Assembly (NCBI RefSeq): GCF_030272615.1
Contig: NC_081410.1
Span: 255,487,533 to 255,551,532 of the forward strand
DNA: 64,000 nucleotides
Direction of reading: 5' to 3'
From: Cryptomeria japonica
Taxonomy: Eukaryota; Streptophyta; Pinopsida; Cupressales; Cupressaceae
The notes beneath the pieces were generated by a model, which saw nothing but the letters and a program-made list of their open reading frames with translations, was not told where the DNA came from and did not search any database. Shown piece after piece: positions 1 to 10,359 of this stretch. Each line of letters opens with the position of its first letter. Positions within the stretch are counted from its first letter, which is position 1. The position numbers were made by a program, and so were the translations under genes.

Positions 1-141
1 AACTTCAAAATTTCAAACTCACTGATATACAAACTCCCCTTGAGAATTTACACCATTTTTCACTTTTCTCTCTCCACTTTTGACAACAATGCCAAAAATA
101 GGAATCTTCCAAAATCTATATACACGGATATGTACAACTGC
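1..141. other. Presumed 3' end of element A, nothing coding
   Basis: AT-rich sequence immediately downstream (minus sense) of the element A ORF2 stop. No LTR boundary or polypurine tract is visible before the window edge. Confidence 0.4.
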
Positions 142-1708
142 TCACAAAAATTTGAATATGTTTGCAAAATTTGTTCTAAGGGATAGCAAATGGTTATCCC
201 ATGCCTTAGTTAAACTCTCCAAAATGTTTATCATCCCCCTAAAAAGGTAGCCATGTATTTCTACTCCTTTTCTATCTACCAGAACATGCTTATTTAGTGC
301 ATCATTAGCATCATGCATGCTACTCATCAAAGAATTTATCTGCGTACTGATGAGACTCCTTACTTTTGACACTCTATTGAAAACCCCATCCTTTTCTTGG
401 TTTAGACTCCTTGGGCTTTGTTGTCTCCTCCTCCTTCAGTATATTTTATTCTCTTTCCCTTTGTACAACCTCCTTAGATAGACCCATTTGTTTTGCTAAC
501 TCCTCAACCTCCTTTCTTAATTTCCTCTTCCTTGTCGGTTTGGTGAATTTCTTATCCAAGTCTATATCTTTTTCTTTGTAGGTACCAAACCTTTCTTCCT
601 TATCATCCACTAGTTGACTCAACAAATATTGAGCATATGTATCAAGAGTGGTTGTATCCACCTCATACCCCATGGGAATGATCCAGACAATTCTTGGCTC
701 AACTGCCTCCATATGACATTGGTCCTTATCAACCATGAAGCAGATGGTTTTCTCATATTTCTCAACAATCTCCTTTGGAATCCTCTCTCTTCTTTGTATT
801 GGTACTTGAAATGATTTAAAATATCCGCATAAAGTAAACTTCTGCACAATAGTATCGCCTAAAACTTGTAATCCTTCCTTAATTTGAACAACCACTGGTT
901 TATCATAACCCCACTGAATCTTTCCAATACTGGGGATTTCATTTAGGAAATACAGTGCTAAGAATACAATCAAGGAACTGAATTTGAATACATGTGTCTT
1001 GTCTTGCTTAATCTTCTTCATATTTCTTAATAACTCACTGAGAAGTACTGCACAAATATCATACCTTTTCCCTTCCTTTAGCATCTCATAGGCTGCAAAT
1101 ATGACAGTGTCAGATACATAGTTTTGCCTATTGGATTAATATACCTTATATCCAGTCACCATCGAGGCAAATCTAACATCATGCTCAATGATATCACTGA
1201 TTGTCATCGATTAGCTATCATGCTGAGATCTGGTAACCTTTGTTACCATTGTATTCTAAACTTTCCTTAATCTGGGGATCTCACTGGTTTCATTTAAACA
1301 TGTAACTACTTCAATGGCTTTCGATTGGTCCAACCATATGAATTCATCATGGATTTGACTCAGAATGTATCAGACCCATTCGGGTTCATTGAACACCAGG
1401 AAATGAATGAATTGGATGAAACCTTTATCATGCAATGACTTGAATTCTGGCTTCAAATTTCCCATACCATCCATCATATGCTTGGTGTAAAGTGAGAGCA
1501 TATCTCCATTCCCAATCTATTCAATGTTGTAGTGGATATATGCCCTAATATCTTCATTATGAAGCATTCCATATGGAACAAAGGAAAATTCACCTTATAG
1601 ATTATCTTTAGTAGATTTGAATGGGTGCCTTTTGAATGTGGGCCTTGCCTTCTCTATAATATCCACCACCAATGGAGTCACAACACTATATGTAGATGCA
1701 GATGCCAT
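142..1708 (-). pseudogene. Element A ORF2, unrecognised protein (decayed)
   Basis: The start is chosen at the ATG whose first base is 1708 (MASAS...), which aligns with the ORF2 starts of B (MATSS at 18786) and C (MEARS at 55679). Open pieces are at 446-1084 and 142-372. The 212-residue piece carries a core shared with B and C: a KI(K)..K...F.FG/YGN..V stretch followed by ALYFLNEIP and then GYD. A later block reads MEAVEPRIVWIIPMGYEVD and a basic tail follows. The last piece (SLTKAWDNHLLSL) matches the C-terminal block of C. The central part present in C is missing here. I do not recognise the family. It shows no RT, integrase, protease or RNase H motif. Several in-frame stops make it non-functional. 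Confidence 0.7.
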
Positions 1709-2752
1709 TTCAAAATTAGGGTATGAATAGATAGCTTCAAGAATGAATAAATACCTTTCCAATCATAACTGGATGCTTAGAATCACTGACTGGTCGCTAC
1801 AGGCTCAGATTTTGCTACTAAATCTCTTTTTGCCCTTCTACTCTTTTCTTTTCTCTCATTCACATTATGAGAAATAATTAGAATCCCTTTTTATCCACAA
1901 AAAACCTAATTTTAAGTTTTAATAAATGCACAACCCTAAAGACTTCTGGATACTTTATTTTTTCATGAATATCATTTGCACATCTAATCTCCACCATTTG
2001 CAACGATCATGACTGGTTATAGATCTTCGAAAGGGGGTTCTAAATATCTACATGAAAATCTTCCCCCTAATGCATTAGGCCTTAGTTACCGAATGAGGTT
2101 CCTATACCCAGATCAGGTGTGGAGCCATTTTGCACATTTGAATGTTCCTTCTTCACCCACATCTTCTTATATTGATCTCTGATCTCTTCCACCTTAGCTT
2201 TTCCCTTTTCATCTGATTTGTTCTTTTCTACCAAAGCATTCTTTCTTACATTCTTTCTTTTGTAATATCTTGTAATGTGATCAAGTTTCTTGCATGCATG
2301 GCAAACAACATTTATTTGCATAGGCTTGAAGTTCATATAATTGGTCTCATCCTGCAATGGTTAGAAATATGCCCAAACATTCCAGAAGCATAGAATCTCT
2401 TATTCTAAAAATTATTTATCACTATTTTGTACATGTTTGACTTATGACCAAAGTTGTTGCATATGAAATATTGACCGGTAAGGATAGGACCATTGTTCAT
2501 CATCCCATTATTCATCCTACTTCAGCATTGACTTTCCATATGCCCGAGTTTACCATAAACAAAACATTTACCATTGAATTTGTATGCATTAGGTTATCTT
2601 ACCAAAGGTTTCTTGTTCTTCTATTGATGATTTCTCTGACCAAAACCGAAGGATTCTCCTTTCTTAAATCCAAGTCCTTGCAAGTCTTTCCCATGTCTCT
2701 GACTTTCCATCATCTCATCTGGTTGGGCTGAACTAGATTTGAATTTTTCTTT

Positions 2753-2757
2753 GTACT
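2753..2757. repeat. Target site duplication of element G (left, GTACT)
   Basis: GTACT lies directly before the left LTR and is repeated at 7929-7933 directly after the right LTR, the 5-bp duplication expected of LTR-element integration. Confidence 0.95.
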
Positions 2758-3248
2758 TGTTGGATTTTGCCAAGATCAAGAGGTCAATGAAATGTACAAG
2801 ATAGAGACACAATATAGGACAAGAATAAACTGTATTCTCATCAATAGAAAATGATCAATAGTTGTTCAATAGTTGTTACATACAATGTAGAAGAGCCTGC
2901 TTATATAGGCAAGGCTAGGGATATGTATGAGCACACAAACATGACAAGTGGCTCAATAAGAAACAAGGGTAGATAGGAAATAGGTGTGGGTAGGTAGGAG
3001 AAATAATATAATATTCCACATGAGGTGGATCACCCACCGAAGGTGGAATTATCACTCCACAATAAGTGGATATGATAGTGTAATAACAAGATCAACACCA
3101 TAAGAGGTGGAATTTCTCCTACACACACTATCCCAATGTGGCACAAACACCCAAGTGTCTCATATCCAAACTACTATGAAATGCATTATCCTAAGTAAAC
3201 TTAAGTAAGTGTAATAATATCCATGATGAATAATTATTTACACCAACA
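2758..3248 (-). repeat. Element G 3' LTR
   Basis: It starts TGTTGG and ends CAACA on the plus strand. It is identical to 7438-7928 at a constant offset of 4680 bases, with no indel or substitution seen on line-by-line reading. Confidence 0.95.
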
Positions 3249-3260
3249 CCCCCCCTTAAG
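3249..3260 (-). promoter_or_regulatory. Element G polypurine tract
   Basis: The minus strand reads CTTAAGGGGGGG directly against the 3' LTR, the expected primer for plus-strand DNA synthesis. Confidence 0.85.
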
Positions 3261-3468
3261 TGCAACTTAGGGGAATGCACTTAAGTCTACAATGCAACTA
3301 AGCAATGCAAGATGGGTCCCGGCAATGAGGCCATGTTAGGTACCCATGTACAAATGCAAATGCATGCAAACCAATGCACTGAAATCTCTCACAAAGTGGG
3401 GAAAGAGAGAAAAACCCAATGGGAAAAAACCCTCCCCCAAAAGAGAGATGAAAGCTATACAAAAACTC

Positions 3469-5793
3469 TCATAGAAGAATGTGAGGAACAAAACCCCATG
3501 TGAGGAAAAAGTCCCCCCCATATGAGAGAAGAAGAGAAGTCAAACTGTGATCCTCCCTCAATGAAGAATCTGCACCAATGATAGAAGCTCGATGTATGAA
3601 GAAACTGCTCCATGAACATCGAACAACATTCCTCCCCTTAGGAAGAAACAAAACCAAAGGTGTATCCATGAAGTCTCCCCAATCATGAAGGGAAGATGTA
3701 TGAAGAAAACTCATGATGAAAGGAATCTCTGAAAACTGCTCAAGTGTCCCCATGTCAATGCTGAAAGATACCCCTTCCAAAGGTGGTAAACTGTGCCACA
3801 CTACTGAAAAAGGCACACCAAGATCTAGTGGAGATGGATGTAGAACATGTCCCAAAGATTCACATGTCTCCTCAAAGAACAAAGAGACCTCCTCCAATTG
3901 CTGTACATAAGTATCCACAATCATGTCAACCTCGAAAGAATGATCATGTAGAGAATGAACAAGAGGGTCAGAGTGTGCCCTCGCAACAATCGAAGAAGGA
4001 TCACCTTCATCAAAGAGAAGATGAATGTCATCAATGATGTCTCCCAAATCTGCAATGTAGGATTCCACAAACAAACCTGCAATATCTGTCAAGTAATCAT
4101 CCCATGAATCTGAAGCTGGAAGACAATGAATATCCTGCTGCACTGAATCACATGAAGGCAAAACTGTCGCACTATCTGCATCATCAGGTGCAATAGGTGA
4201 TGTGATATCAATATGAGGAGATAAAATACAAGACTCAAGAACGGGGTTACATGTGAGAATCCCCATGTTCAAGTGTCCAAAGTCCTCCTCAAATTCTGAA
4301 CCATCACAATAAGTGTGATCATCAAATGTGAAATCATCATCATCAACAAAATCTGAAAAGGAGTATAACTGAGATGCATGATCAACCACCCCAGTTGCAA
4401 TGATAGCTCTAGTCTCCATGTCTCTAATGAAAACTGAGTCAGGTGTGAACTCCACAACTTTCTTAGTTGCGCCATGTGTGATTTGATAGATAGAAAGGAG
4501 ATTATTTGTCAAGTGGGGTACACACAACACATCATTGAAGGAGTTATCCCCAATGTCAATAGATCCTTTCCCAATCACATCCATGTATGTATGATTGCCC
4601 ATCAAAATCTGTGGCATGGTACAAGGCTCAAATGTAGAGAACATAGACTGTGAAGATGCCATATGATGAGAAGCCCCTGAATCTAGAAGCCATCTCTCTG
4701 AATCATGACTGATAGTAGCACATAGAGCTTTTCCTTTTCTTGTTCCAAAAGAGTGAGTCTTTCCACTTGTAGAAGCCATGAATGCTTGCCCTTTTCCTTT
4801 TGAATGTGAGGAAGTTGAAGTTGATGAATCATCCTTCTTGTAGACTTTAGGAAAATCAATGTTATGCTTTTTGATGATATGTGTGAGCTCATCAATCTTC
4901 TTAGAATAGCAACGATGCTCCTCATGACCAATCCTTTTACAATAAGCACAAGTAGGTTTCTCTCTCTTTGGTGAATTATCTCTCTTGGAAGAGAATGAAT
5001 CTCCTTGTTTTGGAGAAGATGGTGCTTTTTCCTTAGGCTTTGATTGCCATTTCTTCTTGTTTGAGTTGTCCTTTCCTTGATTTCCTTTGTTTCCTTGATT
5101 TGCCACTAATGCTTGAGACTTAGAAGCCTTAAGAATGCCCATGCTTATCAACTTAGTTTGTTCCATCATCAACATTTCATTGAAAGCATCAAATGTAGGC
5201 ATTTTGTATCTTGAACCCATTTTCATCCTATGAGTTTGGAAACTAGAAACAAATGCTGCATATTCTTGTGGAAGCTTGCCTATCAAGTTGAATATCAATT
5301 GAATATCCTTCTTATCAATGCCACGATCTTTGAGTTGTGCCCTCAACTCATTTGCCTTAGTGACATAATCTTGTATAGTATCAAAGTTCTTGGGATCTAA
5401 CATGGTGAGATCACTATCAATTTGATATCCCCTAATCTCATCAACTTGACCATACAAGTCTTGAAACTTTTGCCAAGCATCCTTGATTAGAGTACATTTC
5501 TCAATATGAAAAATGAGATCCTTTGATACATACTTTCTTAAGGTACCAATTGCCATGATATTTTTAGTGAGCCAATCTAAGTGACCAACTGGATCAGCCT
5601 TAGGATCAGCTGGAGCAACAATAGTTCCATCAATGTAATGAGTGAGTCCTTTTTCCATAAGTTTACTCCATGCATCAATTTTCCAAGTAGCATAATTATG
5701 TGGAGTTAAGAGAGGAAACTTAGAAGAACCCATAGCAGCAAAAAGGAAGGAACACAAGAGCACAAAAGCACAAGAGACACCCCCCAAATTCAA
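3469..5793 (-). CDS. Element G Gag-protease polyprotein with unrecognised C-terminal extension (774 codons)
   Basis: One uninterrupted ORF. Translation probably starts at the second Met (residue 21, base 5733), MGSSKFPLLTPHNYATWK, because that is where Copia gag homology begins. Residues about 25-230 form a UBN2-type Gag. A K/S/P-rich basic stretch leads to a zinc knuckle, CAYCKRIGHEEHRC, near residue 282. The protease has WLLDSGASHH near residue 370 followed by the usual LCVPHLTNNLLS. A remnant of the GAG-pre-integrase domain (FGHLNMGIL) follows near 510. The last roughly 260 residues are Asp-, Ser- and His-rich and resemble no integrase, RT or RNase H that I know. The intact frame suggests it was functional or under selection until recently. 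The C-terminus could be former untranslated sequence that stayed open. Confidence 0.9.
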   Translation of the reverse strand: MNLGGVSCAFVLLCSFLFAAMGSSKFPLLTPHNYATWKIDAWSKLMEKGLTHYIDGTIVAPADPKADPVGHLDWLTKNIMAIGTLRKYVSKDLIFHIEKCTLIKDAWQKFQDLYGQVDEIRGYQIDSDLTMLDPKNFDTIQDYVTKANELRAQLKDRGIDKKDIQLIFNLIGKLPQEYAAFVSSFQTHRMKMGSRYKMPTFDAFNEMLMMEQTKLISMGILKASKSQALVANQGNKGNQGKDNSNKKKWQSKPKEKAPSSPKQGDSFSSKRDNSPKREKPTCAYCKRIGHEEHRCYSKKIDELTHIIKKHNIDFPKVYKKDDSSTSTSSHSKGKGQAFMASTSGKTHSFGTRKGKALCATISHDSERWLLDSGASHHMASSQSMFSTFEPCTMPQILMGNHTYMDVIGKGSIDIGDNSFNDVLCVPHLTNNLLSIYQITHGATKKVVEFTPDSVFIRDMETRAIIATGVVDHASQLYSFSDFVDDDDFTFDDHTYCDGSEFEEDFGHLNMGILTCNPVLESCILSPHIDITSPIAPDDADSATVLPSCDSVQQDIHCLPASDSWDDYLTDIAGLFVESYIADLGDIIDDIHLLFDEGDPSSIVARAHSDPLVHSLHDHSFEVDMIVDTYVQQLEEVSLFFEETCESLGHVLHPSPLDLGVPFSVVWHSLPPLEGVSFSIDMGTLEQFSEIPFIMSFLHTSSLHDWGDFMDTPLVLFLPKGRNVVRCSWSSFFIHRASIIGADSSLREDHSLTSLLLSYGGDFFLTWGFVPHILL

Positions 5794-7425
5794 TCAATCA
5801 AAGTACCCCCCCAAAAGTGATGATTTTGGCACTTTATACTTAGTGCGATTACAATGAGCCACTTGCAAAACAAGACAAAGTTGACTTATGATGCAAATTT
5901 TACAACTTCCCAAATGAGATACAAGAGACTTCAATCGATAGTGCAATGAATCTAACTGAGATTCAAGCAAACATACAAGTATCAAGAGAGCCAAAAATGG
6001 CCAAGATCTAAAAGTACAATTTCTACTTACAAGGACATCAATCTGATAGCGTCATGTGAAAGTAGATGAAAAAATACGCACTTTCAAAAAAAATGGCACC
6101 TAAAAAGGAGGTCGGATGACCCCAAACGAAGCCTCTGAAGTTGCAAAAACTGGGATTACTCAGGGACAGTCACCAAAAACTGCATTTTCTGAAAACTCTG
6201 TGCATCAAAATTAAAAAATTCTTTCACCACTGCGGAGAGCACAAAATTCTAGCCCATTTCAAAAAAAATTGCACCCAAAAAGGAGCAAAAATGAGCAAGT
6301 TATGGCCATTTGAAGTTGAACTGCAAAATCAAAAATGCAAATGAGAGGGGGTCCAAAATTTTCAAACCCTGCTGATGTGGTGCTGACATCACCAAGTCAT
6401 GCAATTAAATTTGACGATCGTATGACCGTCACAAAAACTTCGCCCTCTACTGACTTGGCGTCCGTACTGTACGGACAGATTACGTGGCAGGCTGGCTATG
6501 TATTGCGTACTGTATGGAATTGTTGACGTGTCTTTGTGACTGGACGTGATGACGTGGTATCTGTACGGATGTGTTTTATCCATAGGCCAGTGGCTTCCTA
6601 CCATGTGGCGGGCGTGGTCCTCCGTTCTGTGTCTGCGTGGCGGATGAGCTGGCGCCTGTAGGTGGGCTGCGGAGGTACCGGCGACGGTTTTCGTGGGCGG
6701 CGGCGCCGGAGGCCTCAGCGGGCGCCAAAGACGGGAGGAGCAGGGAGGTGGCACGGCCCGAGGGTAGGCGGTTGCTCGGGAGGCACCGCTAGGTAGAGGA
6801 GCGGGCGCCGCTGTCGGGAGAACCTGCGGGCAGCTGTCGGGAAGCGGCAAGCAGGCGGCTGGACCAGAGTCTTCGACTGCGGGCAGAGCGAGGACGACGC
6901 ACTTGGCACTGCGGCAGCGTGCGGAGCGAGGACAGCAGGGAGGACGCGGTTGCGGGCGCGGACAGCGGCGGCGGGCGCGAGGTTCGGAGCTCGCTGCAGC
7001 GTTCTGACAGGGACGGACTGACAAACCTGCGACCTGCAACACGCAGGTACGTTCGGCACGGGGGGGGTCTGCGGACCCTCAAAAACCAATTTTTTTATTT
7101 ATTTTTTTCAAGTTTTTGATGATTTTTTTCGATTTTTTTCAATTTTTTTTTATTTTTCAATTTTTGAAAACAATTTTCAGAAAAAAAAATTTCCGAAAAA
7201 ATATAAAATAAATTTCGAAAATCCGTACGATATAGCAAAATTGGGGAAAAAAAATTTCTCACCAAAATAGGCCAACTTTATAACCAAAATTTATGGAAAT
7301 GACCTTCTGGACGCAATGGCGAGGTCGGATCTGGTCTAGGACACCTCCAAAAGATGCTGCTCCTCAGATCTGCCTCTTGACGTCGCAATAATGCCTCTTC
7401 AAGACGAATCAATGAAGCCCCAATA
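5794..7425 (-). other. Element G leader with GC-rich island
   Basis: About 1.6 kb separate the primer site from gag. Bases about 6600-7075 are strikingly GC-rich in otherwise AT-rich DNA and hold overlapping Pro/Arg/Ala-rich open frames (for example 6389-7042 minus, 217 codons) with no recognisable domain; such openness is expected from composition alone. Bases 7081-7260 form a T-rich then A-rich tract. The region may contain the packaging signal, promoter-proximal elements or captured sequence; none of these is shown. Confidence 0.6.
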
Positions 7426-7437
7426 GCTCTGATACCA
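7426..7437 (-). promoter_or_regulatory. Element G primer-binding site (initiator-Met tRNA)
   Basis: The minus strand reads TGGTATCAGAGC immediately after the 5' LTR, the classic plant Copia primer site complementary to the 3' end of tRNA-iMet. Confidence 0.95.
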
Positions 7438-7928
7438 TGTTGGATTTTGCCAAGATCAAGAGGTCAATGAAATGTACAAGATAGAGACACAATATAGGAC
7501 AAGAATAAACTGTATTCTCATCAATAGAAAATGATCAATAGTTGTTCAATAGTTGTTACATACAATGTAGAAGAGCCTGCTTATATAGGCAAGGCTAGGG
7601 ATATGTATGAGCACACAAACATGACAAGTGGCTCAATAAGAAACAAGGGTAGATAGGAAATAGGTGTGGGTAGGTAGGAGAAATAATATAATATTCCACA
7701 TGAGGTGGATCACCCACCGAAGGTGGAATTATCACTCCACAATAAGTGGATATGATAGTGTAATAACAAGATCAACACCATAAGAGGTGGAATTTCTCCT
7801 ACACACACTATCCCAATGTGGCACAAACACCCAAGTGTCTCATATCCAAACTACTATGAAATGCATTATCCTAAGTAAACTTAAGTAAGTGTAATAATAT
7901 CCATGATGAATAATTATTTACACCAACA
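7438..7928 (-). repeat. Element G 5' LTR
   Basis: 491 bp, apparently identical to 2758-3248. A TATATA-like box lies inside (TTATATAGGC at about 7580 on the plus strand; minus GCCTATATAA), a plausible core promoter for minus-strand transcription. Confidence 0.93.
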
Positions 7929-7933
7929 GTACT
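7929..7933. repeat. Target site duplication of element G (right, GTACT)
   Basis: Matches 2753-2757 exactly. Confidence 0.95.
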
Positions 7934-8477
7934 CATTAGCAGTAGTCAGCTCATTTATCGGAATTATGATTTGCCTTTCAAGTTCTTGACCAACATTCTT
8001 TGTTTGCACCAATTCAAGCTTCATTTGATCATTCTCATATGTCAATCTACAAAATTCATCAGATCTATCCTTCAGTGATTGAGTTAGGGTTTCTTCATTC
8101 TTCTTCCTATCTTCAAACTCATTTGTTGGCTTCATTACAATGGATTGCATCTCATTCTTCAAGACTACATTCTCCCTAGCCAACTTCTTACATTCATCTA
8201 TCTTGTCTTGTAGAGCTTGATTGTCTATGCTTTGTTCTTCTTTCTCCTTCATTTTATCCATCAATTAATTTCTCTTCTCTCTTGATGTGCTTACTTGATC
8301 TTTCAGGGTTTCAATGAAATCTTCAGCTGCATTTAGGTTTCTTTGCAGGGAACTCATTGTGTTTCTTGTTACATCAAGATCTTCAAGTGCCACACTAAGT
8401 TGTCTCTACAAACCAGAGTCCATTGATTCAATCTTCTAAATCTTCCTCAAGTTGTTAGGCTTCTTTTGAGGCACAAA

Positions 8478-8489
8478 GATCCGATACCA
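8478..8489 (-). promoter_or_regulatory. Element A primer-binding site (mutated iMet type)
   Basis: The minus strand reads TGGTATCGGATC after the LTR end CCAACAAT, a two-base-altered form of TGGTATCAGAGC. Confidence 0.75.
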
Positions 8490-8491
8490 AT

Positions 8492-9689
8492 TGTTGGAAT
8501 CAAAGAACACTGAGAGGGGGGTGAATTAGTTTTTATAATTTGCAAACTTGTCAAATTGATTCTTAAACCATCAAATGCACAAGAAAGAAAGTGAAATGCA
8601 TAAACATAAAGCAATTAACCATGCAACCATAGCACCAAGTTTTTTTTACATGGAAACCCAAAAAGGGAAAAACAATGGTGGTATTTGAACCCATAATATT
8701 ATTATACTATGGCCAGAGGTATGATAATATTACATGTGGGGAATGCACTTGCATTTAGGCTCACTGCCTAGATCTCACTACTCAATTACAAAAAGGGCTA
8801 CAACCTGGAGGAAGGCTCACTACCTTAAAATATATTACAAAAGGATTACAGTAATGAGTGAATTGAAGTATAGCATCTAACTATGCCAAAATCCAGTTCC
8901 AGTTAGGCTCAGATTCTCTCTTACAATTGATCTGATATTCTGCTTTATAATTACCGGAGCAACAAAATCTTCAATCACACTCACCAAACTTACAAACTCG
9001 CTTACAAATATTTTCTTCGCTCATAACACACACCAAAATGATCAACCAAATCAATCTTATATATCTGCACCAACAAAAGAAAATCATTTACTAAATTGGC
9101 TTCCAAACATAACACGCAACATGAAATGTGTTTCACCAAGTCGACTCAATCCAATCACAAATAAAAATGCAGAACAAAAAAATTGATAATATGCTTCTCA
9201 TAAGTCAGCCCAATCACCTCAAACACAAAACTAATCACGGAAATCAACCCATCAAATCTACAATGCATGTTACACCAAAATAGCTCTACCTTAACTGAAT
9301 TATCGGATACCGGAGCTCTAAAATTGCACACAATTCAACACCAAATATAAGGATCATGAGATAATCTATCTTGAAACTTGAATCAACGGCCTTGATAACC
9401 ACAACCAAAATTACAACACCAACATCAAGATGTGTACACTAATCTCAAGCTCTACCAGTTACTGTGTTCCACCATTCAGACTTATGCCTATGAAGAAAAT
9501 AAATTTCAATAAGTAAAATCTATGTACACTGGATGTGATCTGCAAACTGAGTTGCCATCAATAACAACCCCTAAACATCTATCATGCACCAATCTTCACC
9601 AGAACAATGTCTCTTTCCAAAAAACCTGTTGTTCAAAATGCATATGACAGTTCAAACAAAGATATTATTTATGAGACATGAAGACAACA
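8492..9689 (-). repeat. Probable 5' LTR of element A
   Basis: The inner end (minus ...GATTCCAACA) is secure from the primer site and from the CACCCCCCTCTCAGTGTT motif it shares with the LTR ends of B and C. Internal landmarks also follow the B and C LTRs: a TCTAGGC...GAGCC block, a GGCCA block and a G-rich TATGGGTTC...CCAC stretch. The outer end at ...GACAACA (9689) is a guess because there is no second LTR in the window to compare with. Confidence 0.5.
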
Positions 9690-10060
9690 ATGTTGAAGAT
9701 GAATATGAAAATGTTTAAGTGTAGCAATAAACAATGGAAAAGAATAATAAAAAAATGTCTATCCTATTAAGAGATCAAAAGGAGAAGAAAGCATGATATA
9801 GAGAGGAAAGAAGATGACAAGAAGACAGTGGTGAGAATGAAGCATAGTAAAGGATGCAGTGAAAGTTTCTACAAATTGACATACACAACAAAAGAGACGG
9901 TGGAACAGGATCAAAGAATGATCATAACCAAAAAAACATGGAAGGAATATTTTCAGACCTCTATAGAAGCAAATATAAAGAGAAGAAAAGGAAATGACAA
10001 TCTTGAAAACAACAAAGGATATGATAGTCAGAGTTTCATGCATAACCAATGTCTTACCCT
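9690..10060. other. Unassigned sequence between element A and a Gypsy tail
   Basis: AT-rich, with short opposing open frames (9828-10067 plus, 9759-10049 minus) that have no recognisable domain. It probably belongs to the degenerate Gypsy element whose tail follows. Confidence 0.3.
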
Positions 10061-10359
10061 TGCTTGAGGAAAAGCAAGATTTTAGCCGGGGGGAATGATG
10101 AGCCTATAAATTGACCATATTATTTCATGTTTTATGATAGTTTACCTCATGTTTATAATGTCCTTCCAATTCATTTCCAAACATTACCTTGGTTTTCTGA
10201 AGCATTAACTAGGATTAATGGTGTTTGATATGCATATGTATGTCTAGCTAGTTAATGCTAAATAAAGGTAAAATATTATAATAGATAGTTATTATTGAAT
10301 GTAAATTATTTTTTAATGATTAACACATTATTTGTGAGTGGTTTGAGTCATTCATATTG
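10061..10359 (+). mobile_element. Tail of an Athila-like Gypsy element: polypurine tract and start of 3' LTR
   Basis: TGCTTGAGGAAAAGCAAGAT followed by CCGGGGGGAA resembles the signature that precedes the 3' LTR in Athila-type Gypsy elements (TTGAGGACAAGCAA... then G-rich). TGATGAGCC at 10096 would be the LTR start. The putative LTR is cut at 10360 by element E and may continue after 37261. No second copy was found to confirm it. Confidence 0.5.

Larger units (their letters stand above)
2758..7928 (-). mobile_element. Element G: very young non-autonomous Copia-type LTR retrotransposon
   Basis: The two 491-bp LTRs (2758-3248 and 7438-7928) appear identical base for base on reading and are flanked by GTACT duplications. 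In the minus sense the order is LTR, tRNA-iMet primer site (TGGTATCAGAGC), a long 1.6-kb leader with a GC-rich island, one open 774-codon ORF (gag, zinc knuckle, protease, unrecognised C-terminus), a G-run polypurine tract, LTR. Integrase, RT and RNase H are absent, so mobilisation must use enzymes from another element. Identical LTRs and an intact ORF indicate a very recent insertion. The insertion lies inside element A. Confidence 0.95.
2082..8423 (-). pseudogene. Element A ORF1: coiled-coil and zinc-knuckle gag-like protein, split by element G
   Basis: The upstream part (8423-7934) starts at an ATG aligned with the ORF1 starts of B and C. It encodes heptad-rich helical sequence (for example KLARENVVLKNEMQS) ending ELTTANEY. 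The frame resumes on the other side of element G at 2757 with YKEKFKSSSAQPDEMMESQR, matching FKDKFKVSSAQLDELLKSQR in C, so G interrupted a once continuous ORF. A surviving last knuckle at about 2300 reads CHACKKLDHITRYY, in which the final Cys of CX2CX4HX4C has become Tyr; earlier knuckles are degraded. The role is inferred as RNA-binding capsid protein by analogy with gag. The pieces contain stops and are not functional. Confidence 0.72.
1..9689 (-). mobile_element. Element A: gag-only two-ORF LTR retrotransposon, 3' end outside window
   Basis: This element runs right to left. It has a probable 5' LTR (8492-9689), a primer-binding site (8478-8489), ORF1 with a coiled coil and decayed zinc knuckles (8423 down to 2082, interrupted by element G), and ORF2 (1708 down to 142). 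Protein similarity to elements B and C is seen throughout ORF1 and ORF2, and the leader TTGAGGAAGAT between primer site and ORF1 is shared by all three. No protease, integrase or RT motif is visible. Its 3' LTR is not in the window, so the last 141 bases are probably its 3' untranslated part. The copy is old: it has many stops, and ORF2 is shorter than in C, lacking the middle. Confidence 0.75.

Noticed and set aside
3312-4037. Plus-strand ORFs at 3312-3503, 3713-3910 and 3783-4037
   Set aside because: Shadows of the intact minus-strand Gag-protease ORF.
5734-5793. Hydrophobic N-terminus (residues 1-20) of the element G ORF resembling a signal peptide
   Set aside because: Copia Gag homology starts at the second Met (residue 21); the upstream stretch is most likely leader sequence that happens to be open.
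6389-7089. Overlapping Pro/Arg/Ala-rich ORFs in the GC-rich island
   Set aside because: Several frames are open at once, as expected from high GC content; no domain recognised.
7914-8264. ORF of 116 codons treated as a separate gene
   Set aside because: It is the coiled-coil part of element A ORF1; its last codons run into the LTR of G and are not native.
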